Source: Paracidovorax wautersii (lineage in GTDB: Bacteria > Pseudomonadota > Gammaproteobacteria > Burkholderiales > Burkholderiaceae_C). Taken from it: 64,000 nt of DNA. The notes under the pieces were generated by a model, which saw nothing but the letters and a program-made list of their open reading frames with translations, did not search any database and was not told the origin of the DNA. The first letter of the stretch is position 1. Every line of letters starts with the position of its first letter. Position numbers and translations under genes: made by a program. The stretch is taken from NCBI RefSeq assembly GCF_900113035.1, contig NZ_FONX01000006.1, positions 124,001 to 188,000 of the forward strand. Direction: 5' to 3'. This document shows, one piece after another, positions 1-9,298 of this stretch.

Positions 1-26
1 GCGTTCGCCAGCGTGGGTGCAGCCCA

Positions 27-980
27 ATGAAGCTCGTGTCTTTCGAGAAGGAGCAGGCGACGCGTGCGGGTGTCGCGCTCAAGGACGTGGTGCTCGACGT
101 GACCCGCCTGCAGGGAGCGACTGGTGGCGCCGCCGCCTTTCCGGGCGAGATGAAGGCGCTGCTGGCGAGTGGCCGGCTCGCGGAGCTCAAGCAGGCCGTC
201 GATCGCGTGGCCGGCGATGCCGCGCTGCTCGCCGAGCTGCGCCGCACGGGTGCCGCGGTCGCCGCGGCGGAGGTGCGCCTGGTCGCTCCGGTGCCGAACC
301 CGGGCCTCGTGCTCTCGAGCGGCGGGGCCTACCGGGACCACCTCAGCGAGATGGCGGTGCAGAGCCACCGCGATCCCATCGGCTTCATCAAGGGCTCGTC
401 CGCGGTCTGCGGCCCCCATGACGCGATCGTGCTGCCGAGCACCGCGCCGGACATGGTGGACTGGGAGGGCGAGTTCGCCTGCGTGATCGGCAGGACCTGC
501 TTCGAGGTCTCGCCGGAGGAGGCGCTGGACTGCGTCGCGGGCTACACGCTGATCAACGACGTTTCGGCGCGGGACTGGATGCTTGGCTTCCTGGGCGCCA
601 AGGGCGAGGCGCCGCTCGATGTCTACATCAAGGGCAGCATGAACGTGCTGGGCAAGCAGTACCCCACGTTCTGCCCCATGGGCCCTTGCATCGTGACCAA
701 GGACGAGCTGCGGGACCCGGGCAACGTGGATCTCTCGACCATCGTCAACGGCGAGGTGATGCAGTCGGCCAACACCCGGGACCTGATCCACGGGCTCGGG
801 CAGACGCTCTCGTACTTCTCGCGCTGGTTCCGCTTCCAGCCTGGCGACGTCATCTCGACGGGGACGCCGGCGGGCATCGGCTTCGCCCGCAAGCCTCCGC
901 GGTTTCTCCGGCCCGGGGATGTCGTGGAGGTCCGGTCCGAGCAGATCGGCTCGCTGCGCAACGTGGTCGCCGGCCGCTGA
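27..980 (+). CDS. Fumarylacetoacetate hydrolase family protein
   Basis: A 317-residue FAH-superfamily enzyme. The family hydrolyses C-C bonds of 2,4-diketo acids or related acids, late in aromatic or sugar-acid breakdown, in the cytoplasm. Visible signatures are the acidic metal-binding segment DWEGEFACVIG, the INDVSARDW segment and the C-terminal STGTPAGIGF followed by RPGDVVEV, typical of the fold. The start at 27 makes an ATGA with a frame that is open from the window edge and stops at 28-30. An upstream gene, cut by the window, is therefore probably translationally coupled to this one. The exact substrate cannot be read from sequence; fumarylpyruvate or acylpyruvate hydrolase activity is equally possible. 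Confidence 0.85.
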   Translation: MKLVSFEKEQATRAGVALKDVVLDVTRLQGATGGAAAFPGEMKALLASGRLAELKQAVDRVAGDAALLAELRRTGAAVAAAEVRLVAPVPNPGLVLSSGGAYRDHLSEMAVQSHRDPIGFIKGSSAVCGPHDAIVLPSTAPDMVDWEGEFACVIGRTCFEVSPEEALDCVAGYTLINDVSARDWMLGFLGAKGEAPLDVYIKGSMNVLGKQYPTFCPMGPCIVTKDELRDPGNVDLSTIVNGEVMQSANTRDLIHGLGQTLSYFSRWFRFQPGDVISTGTPAGIGFARKPPRFLRPGDVVEVRSEQIGSLRNVVAGR

Positions 981-1409
981 GACGGGCCCTGCCGAGGGGC
1001 CGCCCGCCGGCCCGGAGGTCCGCCAGGAGCGGCCCATAGGGCGCCTCGTACCCGCGCGCCGGGTGCGCGGCGCCCTTGTCATTGACGGGGCGGATCGTCG
1101 CTCGCCCCCCGGCTGGACGCGCAGCCACGCATCGGCCGGCCGTGCACCGTGGGCGACGGCCCCCGGATGCGGCCTTCTTCGGCGCCCGCGCCCCGGCGGG
1201 CGGCCTACCGCGCGCCCGGCGCGGAGACACCTCGGGCGCCGACCAACCCCTTCGCCGCTGCGGCAGGCGCGGGCAGACCCGGGACGGCAGGGCCGTGCGC
1301 GGGAGGAGGTCGAGGGCGCCCGCGGTCCTGCCGTGAGCCGTTCCCCAGGCATGCGCCGGCTTGCCTGCCGCCCGACGCGGGCGCGGCATGCCCCGGTCCG
1401 TGCCGTCTG
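981..1409. other. Intergenic stretch, convergent genes, nothing recognised
   Basis: About 430 bases lie between the FAH-family gene and the end of the opposing TetR gene. They are very GC-rich. Open frames here are shadows without ribosome binding sites or recognisable domains. I see no clear intrinsic terminator with a T-run, no RNA gene and no repeat. Confidence 0.5.
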
Positions 1410-2096
1410 CTACGCGTGTTCGCGCAGTCCCTCGAAGACCAGGCGCAGCGCCGCGCGCAGCGACCGCAGGCCCGCGTCGACGTCGCGGTCGGTCGTATGC
1501 AGCCAGCGGTCCATCTCGGAGAGGTAGATGGCCCGGATCACGTGGGCGGCGGGCGCGGTGCCGACGCGCGCAGCCACCGAGCCGGCGGCCTTGCAGGCAT
1601 CGATCGAGGCGCTGATGGCTTGCAGCGTCGCCTCCGAGCGCTGCTGCACCCGCTGCATCTGCGGCGTGCCGCCCGTGGCGGCGGTGCCGTACTGGTGGAT
1701 GCCGACCAGGCCGATCTGGGGATCGTTGGCGAAGTACTGGTAGAAGGGACCGAACAGCTGCAGCAGCTGATGGAGCAGGGGCTTGGCGTGATCGACCGCG
1801 GCGAGCGCTTCTTCCGCGACGCGGTCGAGGTCGTCGTTGAAGACCAGGAACAGCAGGTCGCGCTTGTCCTTCGCGTACAGGAACACCGTGGCGTGGGACA
1901 CCTCGGCGATCTCGGCGACCTCGCGGGTCGTCGCGGCGTCGAAGCCCTTCTCGAGGAACACCTTGCGCGCTGCGGACTGGATTCTCCGGAGCTTGTCGAG
2001 CTTGTGCCGCTCGCGCAGGCCGAGCGGACGTTCGGAGGCGCCGCCGACGGCTGCCGCTGGGGGGTGGCGTTGGATCTTGGGGGATTTGCTCTGCAT
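1410..2096 (-). CDS. TetR/AcrR family transcriptional regulator
   Basis: A 228-residue one-component repressor. The N-terminal TetR helix-turn-helix (residues about 35-85) is clear: RIQSAARKVFLEKGFDAATT, then EVAEIAEVSHATVFLYAKDK, a canonical recognition helix and linker. The C-terminal ligand domain shows no specific family motif. Same strand as the next upstream TetR gene (2295-2912), with 198 bases between them that hold a perfect 7-4-7 palindrome, a plausible self-operator. Ligand and targets are unknown. Confidence 0.85.
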   Translation of the reverse strand: MQSKSPKIQRHPPAAAVGGASERPLGLRERHKLDKLRRIQSAARKVFLEKGFDAATTREVAEIAEVSHATVFLYAKDKRDLLFLVFNDDLDRVAEEALAAVDHAKPLLHQLLQLFGPFYQYFANDPQIGLVGIHQYGTAATGGTPQMQRVQQRSEATLQAISASIDACKAAGSVAARVGTAPAAHVIRAIYLSEMDRWLHTTDRDVDAGLRSLRAALRLVFEGLREHA

Positions 2097-2130
2097 TACG
2101 GGGTGTACTCAAGGTTGATCGCGCTTATTT

Positions 2131-2148
2131 TCGATGTTGCCACATCGA
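2131..2148. promoter_or_regulatory. Perfect palindrome upstream of TetR gene
   Basis: TCGATGT-TGCC-ACATCGA, a 7-bp perfect inverted repeat with a 4-base spacer, lies 35 bases upstream of the TetR start at 2096. There is no T-run after it on the minus strand, which argues against a terminator for the upstream gene. Position and symmetry fit an autoregulatory operator. This is inference only. Confidence 0.4.
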
Positions 2149-2294
2149 GGCATGCGAAGGACCCAGTGAGGAATTCGCGCCTCCGCGAGGCTGGCCGGCG
2201 GCGTGGCGTCCACGAAGGCCCCTCGGGGCCGCTCCTGTCATCCTGCCGAGATCGCCGTTCGGGTCCGCAAGGTGCACCGGCGGCTGGGGGCGGG

Positions 2295-2912
2295 CTAGCT
2301 GCGTCCGACGGCCTGGCGGACCAGATCGACCAGGTCCTTGTGCACGCCCTTGAGGCTCTTGCCGGCGAGCACCATGTCGTCCATGACGCCGAGCATGCCC
2401 TTCTGGACGAAGATCGCCGTTCGGTAGAGGTCCTTGACCTTCCAGCTGCCGCGCGTGTTGCCGGCCTCGAGCAGCGCGACCAGGTCCTTGATGTGGGGCT
2501 GCTCGCGCGGCGTCCACCGGAAGCCGGCGCCGGCGAAACCGATGTCCTGGCGGCGGATGATCATGGCGTAGGCATCGCAGGTGGCGCGGACCCAGGTCTC
2601 CAGGCGGACCACGGGATCGTCGGACCGCTGCTTCGCCAACTCGCTCTCGATGTGGCCGTCGAAATCCTCGCTGACCGACTCCCGGATCGCCAGCAGCAGG
2701 GCCGCCTTCGATTCGTAGTGGTGGTAGAAGGTGCCCTTGGCGATGCCGGCATGCGCCGCGATGTCGTCGATCGTCGTCTCGTCGATGCCCTTGCTGAGGA
2801 ACAGCTCCGTGGCGACTTCCAGGAGTTCGCGGGCGCGCTTCATCCCGCGCGGCTGGGAGCGCCTTGGCGCGGGTCCGCCCGTCGGCTCCGCTGGTTTTCT
2901 CGTCGTGTTCAA
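2295..2912 (-). CDS. TetR/AcrR family transcriptional regulator
   Basis: A 205-residue TetR-type regulator. The DNA-binding domain reads ELLEVATELFLSKGIDETTI, then DDIAAHAGIAKGTFYHHYES, which is a textbook TetR helix-turn-helix. The C-terminal half is helical and unassigned. It precedes another TetR gene (1410-2096) on the same strand, and a MerR gene lies upstream on the same strand. Its relation to the efflux operon further upstream is possible but not shown. Confidence 0.85.
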   Translation of the reverse strand: MNTTRKPAEPTGGPAPRRSQPRGMKRARELLEVATELFLSKGIDETTIDDIAAHAGIAKGTFYHHYESKAALLLAIRESVSEDFDGHIESELAKQRSDDPVVRLETWVRATCDAYAMIIRRQDIGFAGAGFRWTPREQPHIKDLVALLEAGNTRGSWKVKDLYRTAIFVQKGMLGVMDDMVLAGKSLKGVHKDLVDLVRQAVGRS

Positions 2913-3018
2913 GACCTGTCCTCTGGATGGGCAATGCCCCTCGCGGATCTGCGCCGGCGCGCTGCGCTCCGATGGGAATGTGCCAGTTTAGTGCCGCACG
3001 CGGCCCGCATGAGCGAGG

Positions 3019-3381
3019 TCATGCGCCGCGCCCGGGTCCGCCCCGCGCCGCCAGCGCGCGCTCCACCCTTCGAAGCGCCTGGCGCTTGCGACGCAGCAGC
3101 GCCCGGTAGGCCTGGATGGCCGAACGGGACGCGGCTTCCTGCCTGTCGTCGGTCATCGCGACCACTTCCCGGATGTCGGCCAGGCTGCAGCCGAGTTCGC
3201 GCGCCGCCACGATGAGTTCCAGACAGCGGATGTCCTGCGCGCCGTAAAGACGGTGGCCCGACGGGCTTCGCCTCGCGGGGGCCAGCATGCCCGCGCGCTC
3301 GTAGAAGTGAATGGCGCTCGGCCGCAGCCCGAAGCGTTCGGCCAGAAGGCCGATCGGAAACAGCGCTGCGTCATCCGGCAT
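3019..3381 (-). CDS. MerR family transcriptional regulator
   Basis: A 120-residue MerR-like activator/repressor when started at the ATG at 3381, which puts the winged helix-turn-helix at the N-terminus: FPIGLLAERFGLRPSAIHFY, then ERAGMLAPARRSPSGHRLY. A longer open frame starts upstream but its extension is low-complexity Arg/Pro. The C-terminal helix has basic residues and no Cys pair of the metal- or redox-sensing type. SoxR-type Fe-S cysteines are absent, so despite lying 82 bases downstream of sodB it does not look like a SoxR. Effector unknown. Confidence 0.8.
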   Translation of the reverse strand: MPDDAALFPIGLLAERFGLRPSAIHFYERAGMLAPARRSPSGHRLYGAQDIRCLELIVAARELGCSLADIREVVAMTDDRQEAASRSAIQAYRALLRRKRQALRRVERALAARGGPGRGA

Positions 3382-3463
3382 CACCTGGCTGGGCCCTGGG
3401 CGGGGTGGAACTGCCGGGCGCGGTCGGCCTTGCAGGCGGGCGCCATGCAGATCCATGGGAGGC

Positions 3464-4045
3464 TCAGGCGAAATTGGCCTCGGCGAACTTCCAGTTCACC
3501 AGGTTGCCCAGGAAGGTTTCGACGAACTTCGGGCGCAGGTTGCGGTAGTCGATGTAGTAGGCGTGCTCCCACACGTCCACCGTCAGCAGAGCCTTGTCGG
3601 CCGTGGTCAGGGGCGTGCCGGCGGCGCCGGTGTTGACGATGTCCACGCTGCCATCGGCCTTCTTCACCAGCCAGGTCCAGCCCGAACCGAAGTTGCCCAC
3701 GGCGGACTTCACAAAGGCTTCCTTGAAGGCGGCGTAGCTGCCCCACTTGGCGTTGATGGCTGCGGCCAGCGCGCCCGAAGGCTCACCGCCACCCTGGGGG
3801 GCCATGCAGTTCCAGAAGAAGGTGTGGTTCCAGATTTGCGCAGCGTTGTTGTAGATGCCGCCGCTCGACTTCTTGACGATCTCTTCGAGCGTCATGGATT
3901 CGAACTCGGTGCCCTTTTGCAGGTTGTTGAGGTTCACCACGTAGGCGTTGTGGTGCTTGCCGTGGTGGTACTCCAGCGTCTCCTGGCTGTAGTGCGGGGC
4001 CAGGGCGTCGATGGCGTAGGGCAGCGGGGGAAGGGTGTGTTCCAT
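3464..4045 (-). CDS. sodB: Superoxide dismutase [Fe]
   Basis: A 193-residue cytoplasmic iron superoxide dismutase that converts superoxide to oxygen and hydrogen peroxide. All four metal ligands are present at the positions known for E. coli SodB: His27, His74, Asp157 ([11 protein letters not shown]) and His161. Gln70 in AAQIWNH is the second-sphere Gln typical of the Fe form. Length equals that of E. coli SodB. The ATG at 4045 follows a strong ribosome site (AAAGGAA). It lies 74 bases after the PagL-like gene on the same strand, and a MerR regulator follows it. Confidence 0.96.
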   Translation of the reverse strand: MEHTLPPLPYAIDALAPHYSQETLEYHHGKHHNAYVVNLNNLQKGTEFESMTLEEIVKKSSGGIYNNAAQIWNHTFFWNCMAPQGGGEPSGALAAAINAKWGSYAAFKEAFVKSAVGNFGSGWTWLVKKADGSVDIVNTGAAGTPLTTADKALLTVDVWEHAYYIDYRNLRPKFVETFLGNLVNWKFAEANFA

Positions 4046-4119
4046 GGTGGGTTCCTTTCGGTGGGGTTGTGAAACTGTGGACGGGAAATTCTGCACCAGG
4101 CGTTGGCGAGGCTCGGTCT

Positions 4120-4701
4120 TCAGAAGCGCGCCGAGAGGCGCAGCAGAACGAGGTTCGCGCCGGGGTTGGGCTTCTTGATGCTGGCATTGGACACGTGGCG
4201 CGCGCGCAGCGATACCTCGTAGGCGCCGTCCCGGCCGAAGCGACAGCCCAGACCCAGCGCCTCGGTGAACTGGAAGGCCGTGCTGAAACGCTCCGTGCCC
4301 GCGGCGTAGACGTGGTCGAACACGGCGGCGCCCAGCCCAAGGTCCATGAACCAGCCCGACCCAACGCCGCCGATGGCGTGGCGCCAGACCAGCAGGCCCG
4401 CGAGGTGCGCGAAGGTCCGGTGGCCGCCCTCCATGCGCGAGGCACGCCAGGCGCCGAGGGAGACGTCCCCGTGCAGGGACATCGGTCCGGCGTTGCGCGC
4501 AAGCCAGTCGGGTGCCCGCACAGGCAGGAGCAGCCCCACCGAGGCGACCTCGGTGCGCTGCGAGCCTGCCGTGACGCCCATGTCCGTGTAGAAGCGGGCG
4601 GACGAGGGGCCCTCCGGCTGGGCGTGGGCTGCGGCGGGCGCGAGCCAGGCCGCGAGGGCCAGTGCCGCCGCGGCGCAGCGCTGTGGTGCGGCAGCCGCCA
4701 T
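4120..4701 (-). CDS. PagL-like lipid A 3-O-deacylase (acyloxyacyl hydrolase family)
   Basis: A 193-residue outer-membrane barrel protein with a signal peptide (cleavage after AAAHA, about residue 27). PagL removes the 3-O acyl chain of lipid A and remodels the outer leaflet. The C-terminal active-site segment [14 protein letters not shown] carries the catalytic His169 and Ser171. In P. aeruginosa PagL the triad is His126, Ser128, Glu140. The residue 14 after the His here is Asn183, so the third catalytic residue is replaced or shifted. The chain ends in Phe, usual for an outer-membrane barrel. The gene starts 3 nt after the stop of the efflux outer-membrane gene, and its ribosome site (GCGAGG) lies inside that gene's end, so it belongs to the efflux operon. 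Confidence 0.78.
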   Translation of the reverse strand: MAAAAPQRCAAAALALAAWLAPAAAHAQPEGPSSARFYTDMGVTAGSQRTEVASVGLLLPVRAPDWLARNAGPMSLHGDVSLGAWRASRMEGGHRTFAHLAGLLVWRHAIGGVGSGWFMDLGLGAAVFDHVYAAGTERFSTAFQFTEALGLGCRFGRDGAYEVSLRARHVSNASIKKPNPGANLVLLRLSARF

Positions 4702-4704
4702 GGC

Positions 4705-6225
4705 TTACCTCGCCGCGAGGCCCGCGCTGGCCGTATCCGCGCCGTCGCCGGTGCCAGCGCCGCCCCGCTGCGCCAGCGCCTCGCCGCGCCAGCCGCCGCC
4801 CAGCGCGCGGAACAGGGTCGCCAGCGCGATCTGCCGCTGGGTCTGCACCTGCACCAGCGCCATCTGGCTGGCGAAATCGCTGCGCTGCGCGTCCAGGTAG
4901 CGCAGGTGATCGTCCGCGCCGCTGCGGTAGCGCGCTTCCGACAGCCGCAGCGACGCGGCGCTGGATCGCGCCAGCGCCTGCTGTGCCTGCTCTTCTCGCA
5001 GCAGGGTGTCCGTGGCCGCCAACGCGTCGGACACTTCGCGGAAGGCCGTCTGGATGGTCTGCTCGTAGGCTGCGACGGCGATGTCCTTGCGCACCTGGGC
5101 CAGGTCGAGGTTGGCGCTGTTGCGCCCGCCGTCGAAGATCGGCAGCGTGATCTGCGGCGCGAAGGACCACGCCCGCTGGCCCGACTCGAACAGGTTGGAC
5201 AGCTCGGCGCTGGAGGTGCCGAACAAGCCGGTCAGCGAGATGCGCGGGAAGAACGCTGCGCGCGCCGCGCCGATGCTGGCATGGCGGCCCTGCAGGCGGT
5301 GCTCGGCGGCGCGGATGTCCGGGCGCAGCGCCAGCAGGTCTGACGGTGTGCCCGGCGCGAGGTCCTGCACCAGCAGCGTGCCGGTGTCCGGACGCGCCAG
5401 CAGCAGCGACCGCACATCGCTCACGCCGACCAGCAGTGCCAGGGCATTGCCTGCCTGGCGGAACTCGCGGTCGATGCGCTCCAGTTCCACGCGGACCTGC
5501 TGGGTCAGGCCGAGGGCTTCCTGGTAGTCCAGGTCGGTGGCCGCGCCCAGGGTGCGGCGCTGCTCGACCAGTTTGAGCGAGGCCGCGCGCGCTTCCAGGG
5601 TCTTGGTCGCGAGCAGGTAGTGCTGCTGTGCGCCGTCACGGCTCAGATAGGCCTGGATTACCTCGGCGACCAGGCTGATGCGCGCACTGCTCGCAGCCTC
5701 CTCGGTCGCGAGGTACTCCTGCAGGGCCGCCTCGGACAGGTCGCGCACGCGGCCGAACAGGTCGATCTCGAAGGACGCGAGCCCCACGCCGGCCTGGTAG
5801 CTGCTCTGCACGCTGGGCATGCCCGGCGCGCGCAGATCCTCCGGCACGCGCTGGCGCGCGCCGCCGCCTTCGGCCTGGATGCCCGGCAGGCGGTCCGCGC
5901 GCTGCACGCGGTATTGCGCGCGCGCCGCCTCGACGTTGAGCAGGGTCTGGCGCAGGTCGCGGTTGTTGGCCAGCGACAGGTCGATCAGCTTGCGCAGTGT
6001 CTCGTCGGTGACGAAGGTCTGCCAGTCAAGCGTGGCAGCGGCGGATGCTTGCGGGGCAGCCACAGCGCCTGGTTGCGACGCTTCTGCGCCGTCGGTCCAC
6101 TGCCCGGGAATGGGGGCATCGGGCCGCTGGTAGGTCGGTGCCAGCGAGCAGCCCGCCAGCAGCAGCGCGGCCGCCAGCGCGCCCAGCGCGGACCGGGTCG
6201 GGGAAGGCATGAATGGATTACGCAT
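4705..6225 (-). CDS. RND efflux system outer membrane lipoprotein (NodT/OprM family)
   Basis: A 506-residue TolC-like outer-membrane factor that forms the exit duct of a tripartite pump. The N-terminus is a lipoprotein signal (ALLLAGCS, lipidated Cys near residue 26) followed by [10 protein letters not shown], typical of the NodT family. Two OEP repeats fill the rest. The ATG at 6225 overlaps the pump gene by 8 nt and sits behind GAGGAGG, so translation is coupled. A second in-frame ATG five codons on (MPSPTRSAL) is an alternative start. Confidence 0.93.
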   Translation of the reverse strand: MRNPFMPSPTRSALGALAAALLLAGCSLAPTYQRPDAPIPGQWTDGAEASQPGAVAAPQASAAATLDWQTFVTDETLRKLIDLSLANNRDLRQTLLNVEAARAQYRVQRADRLPGIQAEGGGARQRVPEDLRAPGMPSVQSSYQAGVGLASFEIDLFGRVRDLSEAALQEYLATEEAASSARISLVAEVIQAYLSRDGAQQHYLLATKTLEARAASLKLVEQRRTLGAATDLDYQEALGLTQQVRVELERIDREFRQAGNALALLVGVSDVRSLLLARPDTGTLLVQDLAPGTPSDLLALRPDIRAAEHRLQGRHASIGAARAAFFPRISLTGLFGTSSAELSNLFESGQRAWSFAPQITLPIFDGGRNSANLDLAQVRKDIAVAAYEQTIQTAFREVSDALAATDTLLREEQAQQALARSSAASLRLSEARYRSGADDHLRYLDAQRSDFASQMALVQVQTQRQIALATLFRALGGGWRGEALAQRGGAGTGDGADTASAGLAAR

Positions 6226-9200
6226 GGTTCGGAACCTCCTCGGCCAGTTCGCGCTCGCGCTCGGACGCGGCCGCCGCGCGGTGGTCGCGGGCCAGCAGGG
6301 TGTAGATGGTGGGCAGCACGAACAGGGTGAACAGCGTGCCGATCAGCAGGCCGGCCACCACCACGATGCCGATGGAGTAGCGGCTGGCGGCACCAGCGCC
6401 ACCGGCGAACAGCAGCGGGATCAACCCGGCGACCATCGCGGCGGTGGTCATCAGAACGGGCCGCATACGGATCATGGCCGACTTCAGCATGGCGTCGGTC
6501 GGGCTCAGGCCCTCGTGCTTCTGGATGTCGTTGGCGAAGGACACCATGAGAATGCCGTGCTTGGAGATCAGGCCGATCAGCGTCACCAATCCGATCTGGG
6601 TGTAGATGTTCATGGTGGCGTAGCCCAGCCACAACGGCAGCAGCGCACCGCAGATGGCCAGCGGCACCGTCACCAGAATCACCAGCGGGTCGCGGAAGCT
6701 CTCGTACTGCGCGGCCAGCACCAGGAAGATCACGATCAGCGCGAAGCCGAACGAGACTATCAGGCGGTTGCCTTCCTTGACGAACTGGCGGCTATCGGAG
6801 AGCCAGTCGACCTGAGAACCCGGCGGCAGCGGCTGCGCCTTGAGGAAGTCGACCGCCTGGCCCATGGTGACACCTGGCATCAACACCGCCGACAACGTGG
6901 CCGAGTTCATCTGGTTGAACTGTGGCAGTCGATTGGCCTGCGGTTGGACCTCCACATCGACCACGGTGGACAGCGGCACCAGCCGTCCTGACTCGGCGCG
7001 CACGTAGTACCCGGTCAGGTCGCCCGGCGCGCGGCGCTTGTCCTGCGGCACCTGGGCGATGACGTCGTAGGAGCGGTCGAACCAGTTGAAGCGGTTGATG
7101 TAGTTCTCGCCGACCAGGATCGCGAGCGTGTCGGCCACCGCGCTCATGGTCACGCCCATCTCGCCGGCCTTGCCGGCATTGATGGTCAGGCGCGCCTGCG
7201 GGCTGTCGAAGGCGAGGTCGCTGTCAACGAAGGCGAACAGGCCGCTGCCCCAGGCGGCGCCCTTGATGGCCTCCAGCGCGCCATAGAGCTCGCTGAACTC
7301 GGCCGGCGAGCGCAGCACCATCTGCACCGGCAGGCCGTCGCTGCCCGCCGGCAGGGCTGCCGGCTGGAAGGCGGTGACGAACGACCCGGTGATGCTCGCG
7401 CTGCGCGCGTTGAGCGCGCCCTCGACCTGCCTGGCCGTCATCTGGCGCTCTTGCCAGGGCTTGAGCACGATGCCGCCGAAGCCGACGTTCTGGCCGTTGT
7501 TGCCATTGACCATGAAACTGCTCTGGTAGTCGGGGAACTCCCGGAACACCTTCTCTACGGCCAGCCCGGTGCGCTCGGTGTAGTCCACGTTGGCGTACTG
7601 CGGCGACTTGGTCTGCACGAACACATAGCCCTGGTCTTCGCCCGGCGCCAGCTCGCGCTGCACGCCGAGGAACAGCACCACGATGCCGCCCAGCACCACG
7701 GCGCAAACGATCAGCACCGCGGCGCGGGCGTGCAGCACATGGGAGAGCAGCCGCCCGTAGGCGGTCGATAATTTGTGCATGGTGCGCTCGACGGCCTGGG
7801 CGAAGCGGCCCTCGTTCATCTGCGCATTGAGCATGTAGCTGCTCATCATCGGCGAGAGGGTCAGCGCCACCACGCCCGAGACGATCACCGCGCAGGCCAG
7901 CGTGAAGGCGAACTCCTTGAACAGCGCGCCGGTGATGCCGCCCATCATGCCGATGGGCGCATAGACGGCCGCAAGGGTGATGGTCATGCCGATGACCGGC
8001 CAGACGATCTCGCGCGCGCCGACGATGGCGGCCTTGGCCGGCGACAGCCCTTCCTCGATGTGCCGGTGGATGTTCTCCACCACCACGATGGCGTCGTCCA
8101 CCACCAGGCCGATCGCCAGCACCATCGCCAGCAGGGTCAGCAGGTTGATCGAGAAGCCGAAGGCCAGCATCAGTGCGGCCGCACCCACCAGCGACAGCGG
8201 GATGGTGACGATGGGAATGATCACCGCGCGGAAGGTGCCCAGGAACAGGAAGATGACCACCACGACGATGACCACGGCTTCGAGCAGGGTCTTCATCACC
8301 TCGTCGATGGAGGCGTTGACGAAGCGGGCCATGTCGAAGACGTTGACCACCTTCATGCCCGGGGGGGCGGAGCGTTGCAGCTCGGGCAGCAGCGCATTGA
8401 CGCCCGCGACGATCTCCAGGGGGTTGCCGTCCGGCGTGGGAGAGATCGACAGCGCGACGCTGCGCGCGCCACTGCTCAGGAAGCCGCTGTCGTAGTTCTG
8501 CCCGCCCAGCTCGACCGTGGCCACGTCGCCCAGGCGGACCACGCTGCCGGTGGCGCGCTTGATCACCAGGTCGCGGAAGTCCTGGATGCTGCGCATGTCG
8601 GTGGCGGCGGTGATCGGAATCAGGTTGTCCTGCCCGCGCAGCGCGCCCGGTGCGGCCTGCACGTTGTTGGCGCGCAGAGCGCCGGCGAGGTCGGCCGCGG
8701 TCAGGCCGCGCGCGGCCAGCTTGATGGGATCGACCCACAGGCGCATGGCGAACGTCTGCCCGCCGCCGGCGTCGGCCGACGCCACGCCGGACACCGAGGT
8801 GATCTGCGGTTGCGCCACGCGGGTGATGAAGTCGGTGATCTCGGGGATGGTCTGTTCGTCGCTGACGAAGGCCAGGTACTGCACGGCCGATACGCCGTCG
8901 GTGATCTTGTTGATCTGCGGGTCGAACGCGCCCTCGGGCAGCCGGTACTTGACTTGCTGCACCTTGGCCAGGACCTCGGTCATGGCACGGTCGGCATCGG
9001 CATTGAGCACCAGCTTGGCCTTGATCTCGCTCTTGCCGAGCGTCGAGGTCGAGGTCAGGTATTCGATGCCGTTGGCGCTGGCGATGGCCTGGGCGATCGG
9101 GGTGGTGACGAAGCCCTGCATCACCTCCTGCGAGGCGCCGGGGAAGTTGGTCGTGATCACGATGGTCGCGCTCTCCATCGCCGGGTACTGGCGCGTGGGC

Positions 9201-9295
9201 AGCGAGAACAGTGCGGCCAGGCCCGTCAGCAGGATCAGGGTGCTGAGCGTGATCGAGAGGATCGGCCGCTTGATGAACAGGTCGGTGAAGGTCAT
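6218..9295 (-). CDS. RND multidrug efflux pump, inner-membrane permease (HAE1 family)
   Basis: A 1025-residue AcrB/MexB-like proton-driven transporter, normal length for the family. It begins MTFTDLFIKRPILSITLSTL, the conserved first transmembrane helix, and shows the two large periplasmic porter loops. The proton-relay aspartates of helix 4 are present as Asp400-Asp401 in GLVVDDAIVVVENIHRH. Closest in feel to MdtB/MexK-type pumps, but the drug range cannot be read from sequence. Middle gene of the adaptor-pump-duct operon: 3 nt after the adaptor stop and overlapping the duct gene by 8 nt. Confidence 0.95.
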   Translation of the reverse strand: MTFTDLFIKRPILSITLSTLILLTGLAALFSLPTRQYPAMESATIVITTNFPGASQEVMQGFVTTPIAQAIASANGIEYLTSTSTLGKSEIKAKLVLNADADRAMTEVLAKVQQVKYRLPEGAFDPQINKITDGVSAVQYLAFVSDEQTIPEITDFITRVAQPQITSVSGVASADAGGGQTFAMRLWVDPIKLAARGLTAADLAGALRANNVQAAPGALRGQDNLIPITAATDMRSIQDFRDLVIKRATGSVVRLGDVATVELGGQNYDSGFLSSGARSVALSISPTPDGNPLEIVAGVNALLPELQRSAPPGMKVVNVFDMARFVNASIDEVMKTLLEAVVIVVVVIFLFLGTFRAVIIPIVTIPLSLVGAAALMLAFGFSINLLTLLAMVLAIGLVVDDAIVVVENIHRHIEEGLSPAKAAIVGAREIVWPVIGMTITLAAVYAPIGMMGGITGALFKEFAFTLACAVIVSGVVALTLSPMMSSYMLNAQMNEGRFAQAVERTMHKLSTAYGRLLSHVLHARAAVLIVCAVVLGGIVVLFLGVQRELAPGEDQGYVFVQTKSPQYANVDYTERTGLAVEKVFREFPDYQSSFMVNGNNGQNVGFGGIVLKPWQERQMTARQVEGALNARSASITGSFVTAFQPAALPAGSDGLPVQMVLRSPAEFSELYGALEAIKGAAWGSGLFAFVDSDLAFDSPQARLTINAGKAGEMGVTMSAVADTLAILVGENYINRFNWFDRSYDVIAQVPQDKRRAPGDLTGYYVRAESGRLVPLSTVVDVEVQPQANRLPQFNQMNSATLSAVLMPGVTMGQAVDFLKAQPLPPGSQVDWLSDSRQFVKEGNRLIVSFGFALIVIFLVLAAQYESFRDPLVILVTVPLAICGALLPLWLGYATMNIYTQIGLVTLIGLISKHGILMVSFANDIQKHEGLSPTDAMLKSAMIRMRPVLMTTAAMVAGLIPLLFAGGAGAASRYSIGIVVVAGLLIGTLFTLFVLPTIYTLLARDHRAAAASERERELAEEVPNHA

Positions 9296-9298
9296 GGC

